Assembly: GCA_016868295.1 (NCBI GenBank)
Contig: VGHJ01000002.1
Coordinates: 1 to 64,000 of the forward strand
Direction: 5' to 3'
Length of the DNA: 64,000 bases
Source of the DNA: Betaproteobacteria bacterium
Lineage (GTDB): Bacteria > Pseudomonadota > Gammaproteobacteria > Burkholderiales > Rhodocyclaceae
Shown here: positions 59,194 to 64,000 of the stretch, piece by piece
Layout of the letters: each line of letters opens with the position of its first letter
Numbering within the stretch: position 1 is the first letter of the stretch
Notes under the pieces: generated by a model
What the model saw: only the letters and a program-made list of their open reading frames with translations
Told to the model about the DNA's origin: nothing
The model's database searches: none
Position numbers and translations under genes: made by a program

Positions 59194-60129
59194 TCAGTCC
59201 CACGCCGTGCGGATGGCGGCGATGCCGTGCGCGCCCGCCCGCTGCGCGGCATCGAGATCTTCGCGCCGCAGGCCGCCGAGGGCGAACACCGGCAGCGAAA
59301 CGTTTTCCAGCAGTTGCGCGCAGCGCGCCCAGCCGAGGCCGGCAACGCCGGGGTGGCTCGCCGTCTCGCGCACCGGGCCGAGCACGGCGAAATCCAGGTC
59401 GAGGGCGGCGGCGCGCGCCAGTTCCGGCGCGTTGTGGCAGGAGGCCGCCACCAGCGGCAGGTCGGGGCGTTCGCCGAGCTGCATGAGCTGGGCGCAGGGC
59501 AGGTGCACGCCGTCGGCGCCGACATGGCGCGCCAGCGCGAGGTCGCCGTTCACCAGCACGCGCGCGCCGTGCGCGTGCGCCAGCCGTGTCGCCGCGCGGG
59601 CGAAGGCCTCGCGCTTCTCCACCGTCAGCAGCGGTTCGCGGATCTGCAACAGGCGCAGCCCGCCGGCGAGCGCCCGCGCCAGCTTTTCGAGCTGCGCCTC
59701 GGCGCCGATCGTGCCGGCGTGGGTGATGGCGTGGAAGTCGGGAAAAGTCAGTCCGCGCAGGACGGGTACGTTGGCAGGCAGCATGGGCGCGACGTCCACC
59801 CTGCCGGCACGCTGCCAGGCGAGCGCGTCGTGATGGATGTCGCGGATCTCGCCGTGCCAGCCGCCGACGCGGAAGAAATGCAGCCGCACGTGGGCGTGCG
59901 GGTAGACGAACTCGCGCGTGATCCACGGCGTGTAGCGGTCGGCCTCGATGCCGAGTTCCTCGTGCAGTTCGCGCACCAGCGCCTGCGCGGCAGTCTCGCC
60001 TTCCTCGATCTTGCCGCCGGGAAATTCCCAGTAGCCGGCATAGGGCTTGCCCGCGGGCCGGCGGCCGAGCAGGAAGCTGCCGTCCGGCCGGAGGATGACG
60101 GCCGCTGCCGCCTCGACGATGCGCGTCAC
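59194..60129 (-). CDS. mutT: MutT Nudix hydrolase fused to a ThiE-like domain
   Basis: A 311-aa fusion. Residues about 1-130 form a Nudix domain with a complete Nudix box, GGKIEEGETAAQALVRELHE followed by ELGI; it should hydrolyse 8-oxo-dGTP. Residues about 140-311 are thiamine-phosphate-synthase-like (LLQIREP, VLVNGDLALARHVGADGVHL, VLGPVRETASHPG..GLGW). The Lys of the usual T-x-T-K segment is missing, so catalysis by the second half is uncertain. GTG start overlaps the DUF815 ATPase stop. Confidence 0.88.
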   Translation of the reverse strand: MTRIVEAAAAVILRPDGSFLLGRRPAGKPYAGYWEFPGGKIEEGETAAQALVRELHEELGIEADRYTPWITREFVYPHAHVRLHFFRVGGWHGEIRDIHHDALAWQRAGRVDVAPMLPANVPVLRGLTFPDFHAITHAGTIGAEAQLEKLARALAGGLRLLQIREPLLTVEKREAFARAATRLAHAHGARVLVNGDLALARHVGADGVHLPCAQLMQLGERPDLPLVAASCHNAPELARAAALDLDFAVLGPVRETASHPGVAGLGWARCAQLLENVSLPVFALGGLRREDLDAAQRAGAHGIAAIRTAWD

Positions 60130-61001
60130 TTCCTTGTGCTGCCGTGCCGGCCGGCAAAGTCGCGCGCGAACTGCCAGGCGACGCGGCCGCTGCGCGAGCC
60201 GCGCATCAGCGCCCACTGCAGCGCTTCCTCGCGCGCGGCGGCGATCGTCCCCGCCGGCACGCCGTACTCGCGCAGCCAATGCGCGCTGATGGCGAGGTAC
60301 TCGTCCTGATCGAATGGATAGAAGGACAGCCACAGGCCGAAGCGCTCGGAGAGCGAGATCTTCTCCTCGGTCGTCTCGCCGGGATGGATCTCGCCGTCGA
60401 CGTGCTTCGTCTCCAGGTTCTCGTCCATGAACTCCGGCATCAGGTGGCGGCGGTTCGAGGTGGCGTAGAGCAGCAGGTTGTCCGGCGTGCTCGCCACCGA
60501 ACCGTCGAGGATGCTCTTCAGCGCCTTGTAGCCGGGCTCGCTCGCCTCGAAGGAGAGGTCGTCGCAGAAGAGGACGAAGCGCTCGCTGCGCTGCGCGACG
60601 AGATCGACGATATCGGGCAGGTCGATGAGATCGTGCTTGTCCACCTCGATCAGGCGCAGGCCCTGCGCCGCGTAGCGGTCGAGCAGCGCCTTCACTAGCG
60701 AACTCTTGCCCGTGCCGCGCGCGCCGGTGAGCAGCACGTTGTTGGCGCCCTTGCCCTCGACGAACTGGCGCGTGTTCTGCTCGATGCGCTTCTTCTGCTC
60801 GTCGATGTTGCGCAGGTCCTGCAGGCGGATGCGGTGCGGCCGCGCCACCGGCTCGAGATGGCCGCGGACGCCGCCGCGCCTGCGCCAGCGGAAGGCGGTC
60901 GACGCCTTCCAGTCCGGCGCCGCGGCCGGCTGAGGCAGCAGGGTTTCGATGCGTTCGAGCAGCGCTTCGGCGCGCCGGATCAGGCGGGCAAGGTCTTCCA
61001 T
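60126..61001 (-). CDS. DUF815-family AAA ATPase
   Basis: A 291-aa P-loop ATPase: LLTGARGTGKSSLVKALL (Walker A, about 88-105) and VLFCDDLSFE (Walker B). Sensor-like TSNRRHLMPEFM is present. Cytosolic, function not known. GTGA overlap with the Nudix-ThiE gene suggests a joint operon. Confidence 0.88.
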   Translation of the reverse strand: MEDLARLIRRAEALLERIETLLPQPAAAPDWKASTAFRWRRRGGVRGHLEPVARPHRIRLQDLRNIDEQKKRIEQNTRQFVEGKGANNVLLTGARGTGKSSLVKALLDRYAAQGLRLIEVDKHDLIDLPDIVDLVAQRSERFVLFCDDLSFEASEPGYKALKSILDGSVASTPDNLLLYATSNRRHLMPEFMDENLETKHVDGEIHPGETTEEKISLSERFGLWLSFYPFDQDEYLAISAHWLREYGVPAGTIAAAREEALQWALMRGSRSGRVAWQFARDFAGRHGSTRK

Positions 61002-61045
61002 GCGGGTTGCTATACTTGCGGCAAAGCCCGAATGTAGCGAATTTC

Positions 61046-62272
61046 ATGTCCCTGCGCCAACTCGCGCCCCTCTGCGGGGCGCTGCTCCTTGCCGGTTGCG
61101 CCCTGCAGCCTCCCGCCCCCGGCGCCGCGGCGCCGGCCGCCTGCCCCGCGGCGCAGCCTTGTCCGTCCTGCCCGGTCTGTCCGACGGTCGCGCCGCCCCC
61201 GCCGCCCAAAGCGCCCGCGAAACCCTTGCAGGAGGCGCGCTGGGAAGACGTCAAGGGCTGGCGCAACGACAACCTGGCCGAGGCGCACGCCGCGCTGCTC
61301 GAATCCTGCGGCGTTTTGGAGAAGCTGCCGGCCTGGCGCGCCGCCTGCGGGGAGGCGCGCGCGCTGCCGCCGCAGGACGCCGCCGTGCGCGCCTTCTTCG
61401 AGGCGCGCTTCCGCCCCTGGCGGGTGACCAACCCGGACGAGACGAGCGAAGGCCTCGTCACCGGCTACTACGAGCCGCTGCTGCGCGGCCGCCGCGAGCG
61501 CGGCACACAATTCGCGCATGCGATCTACGGCGTGCCCGACGACCTGCTGGTGGTGGACCTCGGCGAGCTGTATCCGGAGCTGAAGAACTTCCGCCTGCGC
61601 GGCCGCCTCGACGGCCGCAAGGTGGTGCCCTACTGGTCGCGCGCCGAGCTCGTGCCGCAATCGCCGGCGCTCGCCGGCAAGGCGCTCTTGTGGGTGGCCG
61701 ACCCGATCGAACTGTTCTTCCTCCAGGTGCAGGGCTCGGGCCGCGTCGAGTTGCCGGACGGGCGCCGTGTGCGCGTCGGCTTCGCCGAGCAGAACGGCCA
61801 TCCCTATCAATCCATCGGCCGCTGGCTGGTGGAGAAGGGCGAGCTGAAGCTCGAGCAGGCCTCGATGCAGGGCATCCAGGAATGGGCGCGCACCCATCCG
61901 AAGCGCGTGAACGAATTGCTCAACGCCAACCCGAGCTTCGTCTTCTTCCGCGAGCTGCCCGACAACGGCGGCGGGCCGCCCGGCGCGCTCGGCGTGCCGC
62001 TCACGCCGGGCCGCAGCATCGCCGTCGACCCGCGCGCCATTCCGCTCGGCGCACCGGTGTTTCTGGCGACCACCTTCCCCAACAGCGAGCAGCCCTTGCA
62101 GCGCCTGGTGCTGGCGCAGGACACCGGCGGTGCCATCAAGGGCGCGGTGCGCGCCGACTTCTTCTGGGGCTTCGGCAATGATGCCGGCGCCCAGGCCGGG
62201 CGCATGCGGCAGCGCGGGCAGATGTGGGCGCTGCTGCCGAAAGACCTCGTGCCGAACCATTCCTCGAAGTAG
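61046..62272 (+). CDS. mltA: Membrane-bound lytic murein transglycosylase A
   Basis: Cleaves murein glycan strands to anhydro-MurNAc ends. Lipobox LLAGC (Cys18) and a Cys/Pro-rich linker (about 25-60) precede the MltA domain: TGYYEPLLRGRR, VADPIELFFLQVQGSGRV, NPSFVFFRE and the 3D domain with RAIPLGAPVF, LAQDTGGAIKGAVRADFFWG (catalytic Asp). 408 aa. The linker holds several Cys-Pro pairs, which is unusual. Confidence 0.93.
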   Translation: MSLRQLAPLCGALLLAGCALQPPAPGAAAPAACPAAQPCPSCPVCPTVAPPPPPKAPAKPLQEARWEDVKGWRNDNLAEAHAALLESCGVLEKLPAWRAACGEARALPPQDAAVRAFFEARFRPWRVTNPDETSEGLVTGYYEPLLRGRRERGTQFAHAIYGVPDDLLVVDLGELYPELKNFRLRGRLDGRKVVPYWSRAELVPQSPALAGKALLWVADPIELFFLQVQGSGRVELPDGRRVRVGFAEQNGHPYQSIGRWLVEKGELKLEQASMQGIQEWARTHPKRVNELLNANPSFVFFRELPDNGGGPPGALGVPLTPGRSIAVDPRAIPLGAPVFLATTFPNSEQPLQRLVLAQDTGGAIKGAVRADFFWGFGNDAGAQAGRMRQRGQMWALLPKDLVPNHSSK

Positions 62273-62290
62273 TGCGTCGGGCAGTACGGG

Positions 62291-62307
62291 CGCACCGTCG
62301 AGGTGCG
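62291..62307. promoter_or_regulatory. NtrC binding site, distal, upstream of amtB
   Basis: CGCACCGTCGAGGTGCG is a perfect dyad matching the core GCACC-N5-GGTGC; only the outermost bases differ from TGCACC-N5-GGTGCA. Confidence 0.72.
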
Positions 62308-62321
62308 CGGCCCGGCGCGGG

Positions 62322-62338
62322 AGCACCGCAATGGTGCG
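62322..62338. promoter_or_regulatory. NtrC binding site, proximal, upstream of amtB
   Basis: AGCACCGCAATGGTGCG again keeps GCACC-N5-GGTGC. It starts exactly 31 bp after the distal site, the same spacing as at glnA, and lies 68 bp upstream of the sigma-54 element. Confidence 0.75.
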
Positions 62339-62389
62339 TCGTGTTGCGGGGGCTGACTTTAATCCCCTGATTCGATAATCGAATTTTTC

Positions 62390-62405
62390 TGGAACGGTTT
62401 TTGCA
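62390..62405 (+). promoter_or_regulatory. Sigma-54 promoter of amtB
   Basis: TGGAACGGTTTTTGCA has GG-N10-GC and one mismatch to TGGCACG-N4-TTGCA. Transcription would begin near 62416, leaving a short leader to the ATG at 62439. Confidence 0.82.
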
Positions 62406-62438
62406 GCTTGAGCGCTCAATTCAACTTCGGAGCGCACC

Positions 62439-63647
62439 ATGGAACCCGTCGTCAAGATCACCTCCGCCGACGTCCTCTTCGTCCTGCTCGGCGCCATCAT
62501 GATTCTCGCCATGCATGCCGGCTTCGCCTTTCTCGAGCTCGGCACGGTGCGCAAGAAGAACCAGGTGAACGCCCTGGTCAAGATCATGGTGGATTTCGCC
62601 ATGTCGACCATCGCCTATTTCTTCATCGGCTACGGCATCGCCTACGGCGTGCACTTCTTCGCCGGCGCCGAGGCGCTGGCGCAGAAGAACGGCTACGACC
62701 TGGTGAAGTTCTTTTTCCTGCTCACCTTCGCCGCGGCGATTCCCGCCATCGTTTCCGGCGGCATCGCCGAACGCGCCCGCTTCAATCCACAGTTGGCGGC
62801 AACCTTCCTGCTCGTCGGCTTCGTCTATCCCTTCTTCGAGGGCATCGCCTGGAACCAGGCCTTCGGCATCCAGGCCTGGCTGAAAGCGAGCTTCGGCGAG
62901 GAGTTCCACGACTTCGCCGGCTCGGTGGTGGTGCATGCCGTCGGCGGCTGGATCGGTCTCATTGCCGTCGTGCTGCTCGGCGCGCGGCGCGGCCGCTACA
63001 ACAAGGACGGCGGCATCTCGGCGCATCCGCCCTCGAGCATTCCCTTCCTCGCGCTCGGCGCCTGGATCCTCACGGTCGGCTGGTTCGGCTTCAACGTCAT
63101 GAGCGCGCAGATGCTCGACAAGATATCGGGCCTCGTGGCGATGAATTCCCTCATGGCCATGGTCGGCGGCACGCTGGCGGCGTGGATCGCCGGCAAGAAC
63201 GATCCGGGCTTCGTGCACAACGGGCCGCTCGCCGGGCTGGTGGCCGTGTGCGCCGGTTCCGACCTGATGCATCCGCTCGGCGCGCTGGTCACCGGCGCCA
63301 TCGCCGGCGCGCTGTTCGTCTATCTCTTCACCCTGACGCAGAACCGCTGGAAGATCGACGACGTGCTCGGCGTCTGGCCGCTGCACGGCCTCTGCGGCGC
63401 CTGGGGCGGCATCGCCGCCGGCATCTTCGGCGCCAAGGCGCTCGGCGGCATGGGCGGCGTCGCTTTCATGGCGCAGCTCATCGGCACGCTGATGGGCATT
63501 GCGGTGGCCGTGATCGGCAGCTTCATCGTGTACGGCACGCTGAAGAAGCTCACCGACCTGCGCCTCGATGCCGAGGAGGAGTTCAACGGCGCCGACCTCT
63601 CCATCCACAAGATCTCCGCCACGGCGGAGCGCGAGACGCTCTGGTAG
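62439..63647 (+). CDS. amtB: Ammonium transporter
   Basis: Amt/MEP/Rh channel for ammonium uptake under nitrogen limitation, 402 aa with about eleven helices. Twin-His pore residues H166 (VVVHAVGGW) and H316 (VWPLHGLCGAWGG), and Asp158 before them, are in place. No cleavable signal peptide is evident. No glnK lies next to it in this window, although GlnK-AmtB pairs are usual. Controlled by the NtrC/sigma-54 promoter upstream. Confidence 0.96.
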   Translation: MEPVVKITSADVLFVLLGAIMILAMHAGFAFLELGTVRKKNQVNALVKIMVDFAMSTIAYFFIGYGIAYGVHFFAGAEALAQKNGYDLVKFFFLLTFAAAIPAIVSGGIAERARFNPQLAATFLLVGFVYPFFEGIAWNQAFGIQAWLKASFGEEFHDFAGSVVVHAVGGWIGLIAVVLLGARRGRYNKDGGISAHPPSSIPFLALGAWILTVGWFGFNVMSAQMLDKISGLVAMNSLMAMVGGTLAAWIAGKNDPGFVHNGPLAGLVAVCAGSDLMHPLGALVTGAIAGALFVYLFTLTQNRWKIDDVLGVWPLHGLCGAWGGIAAGIFGAKALGGMGGVAFMAQLIGTLMGIAVAVIGSFIVYGTLKKLTDLRLDAEEEFNGADLSIHKISATAERETLW

Positions 63648-63716
63648 CCTGCCGCTCGGCAAGGCGGCCGTGTTGAGGTAGCTTGGCCGGCATCCGCTCG
63701 TTGCGTGGAGAAGTTC

Positions 63717-63833
63717 ATGCGCCGGATCGCCTGCCTGCTGCTGATCGTTCTCTTCGGCGCCGCCTGGGCCCAGGACGGCAAGCCCAGGCCGCCGCCCGAG
63801 CCGACGCCTCTCCCGGGCGATCTCAGGAAATAG
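63717..63833 (+). CDS. Small secreted Pro-rich peptide (38 aa)
   Basis: MRRIACLLLIVLFGAAWAQD is a clear signal peptide (cleavage after AWA), leaving about 20 residues rich in Pro and Lys (GKPRPPPEPTPLPGDLRK). GGAG lies 6 nt upstream of the ATG. No relatives can be named. It lies between amtB and dsbC. Short length keeps confidence moderate. Confidence 0.5.
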   Translation: MRRIACLLLIVLFGAAWAQDGKPRPPPEPTPLPGDLRK

Positions 63834-63851
63834 TCAGTCCCTGCGACACGG

Positions 63852-64000
63852 CTACTTGATCTGCGCCAGTTTCTGCTCGAGCTGCGCCATGGAAAGGGCG
63901 CCGGGGATGCGCTCGCCGCTGGCGAGGAATATCGTCGGCGTGCCGCGGATGTTGTATTTCTGGGCGAGCGCGACGACCTTGTCGAGAGGCGCGTCGCAGG
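63852..64000 (-). CDS. dsbC: Thiol:disulfide interchange protein DsbC, C-terminal part
   Basis: The last 49 codons of a gene running off the window. The translation CDAPLDKVVALAQKYNIRGT followed by PTIFLASGERIPGALSMAQL shows the second structural Cys, the cis-Pro motif GTPT and the usual end of the DsbC thioredoxin domain, a periplasmic disulfide isomerase. The catalytic CxxC lies outside the window. Confidence 0.8.
   Translation of the reverse strand, partial: CDAPLDKVVALAQKYNIRGTPTIFLASGERIPGALSMAQLEQKLAQIK

Overview
The window reads as a chromosomal segment of a high-GC betaproteobacterium, most likely of the Rhodocyclales. This is inferred from protein families and gene order: tpx-DUF3426-prmA-accC-accB-aroQ-tlpA-mpl, ftsX-ftsE / ftsY-M16-M16-rsmD-coaD, lolB-ispE-tRNA-Gln-prs-rplY-pth-ychF, glnA-ntrB-ntrC and coaE-zapD-yacG. 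Coding density is very high, and many neighbours share 4-nt ATGA or GTGA start/stop overlaps. No search was run; every assignment rests on motifs read in the translations.

Layout. 1-3.4 kb is the only accessory-looking part: a 5'-truncated WbpM/CapD sugar-nucleotide dehydratase, an AAA ATPase of the DUF4143 family with a perfect palindrome at its start codon, a REP-like inverted repeat, and a VapBC toxin-antitoxin pair. 3.4-13.4 kb holds galE, apaH, a PfkB kinase, tpx, prmA, accBC, aroQ, a TlpA-like thioredoxin and mpl. 13.4-20.8 kb is a respiratory island: heme O synthase, a cytochrome c4-like protein, an aa3-like oxidase in the order III-II-I, an unknown membrane protein, and two SCO-type copper chaperones. 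20.9-31.4 kb holds rpoH preceded by a perfect CIRCE operator, ftsX/ftsE/ftsY, two M16 peptidases, rsmD, coaD, a ferredoxin, a dynamin-like GTPase and mutM. 31.5-38.3 kb is the TPR-lolB-ispE-tRNA-prs-rplY-pth-ychF group. 38.3-46.7 kb holds a membrane PAS-GGDEF protein, gluQRS, clsB and an EEP hydrolase, nadA, a rhodanese and a CDF transporter. 46.6-51.4 kb is nitrogen control: glnA with paired NtrC sites and a sigma-54 promoter, then ntrBC. 51.4-62.3 kb holds a degenerate M48 lipoprotein, birA-coaX, a DUF4139 gene broken by an amber codon, an orphan trpB2, coaE-zapD-yacG, a Nudix-ThiE fusion, a DUF815 ATPase and mltA. The window ends with amtB, again with paired NtrC sites and a sigma-54 promoter, a tiny secreted peptide, and the C-terminus of dsbC.

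How the genes connect. glnA, ntrBC and amtB form a nitrogen-limitation circuit whose two target promoters carry the same architecture, with NtrC sites 31 bp apart. accBC with birA form the biotin-dependent acetyl-CoA carboxylase module. coaX, coaD and coaE cover three of the five steps to CoA. CyoE and the SCO proteins would mature the oxidase, and cytochrome c4 could feed it electrons. The CIRCE operator suggests that HrcA represses rpoH, joining the two classical heat-shock systems.

I found no clear new multi-gene defence or mobile system. The strongest points for a second look are CIRCE-rpoH, the unusual oxidase subunit I, the amber-interrupted DUF4139 gene, the DUF4143 ATPase with its HipB-like operator, and a dispersed AAAGTCAG motif that seems over-represented.
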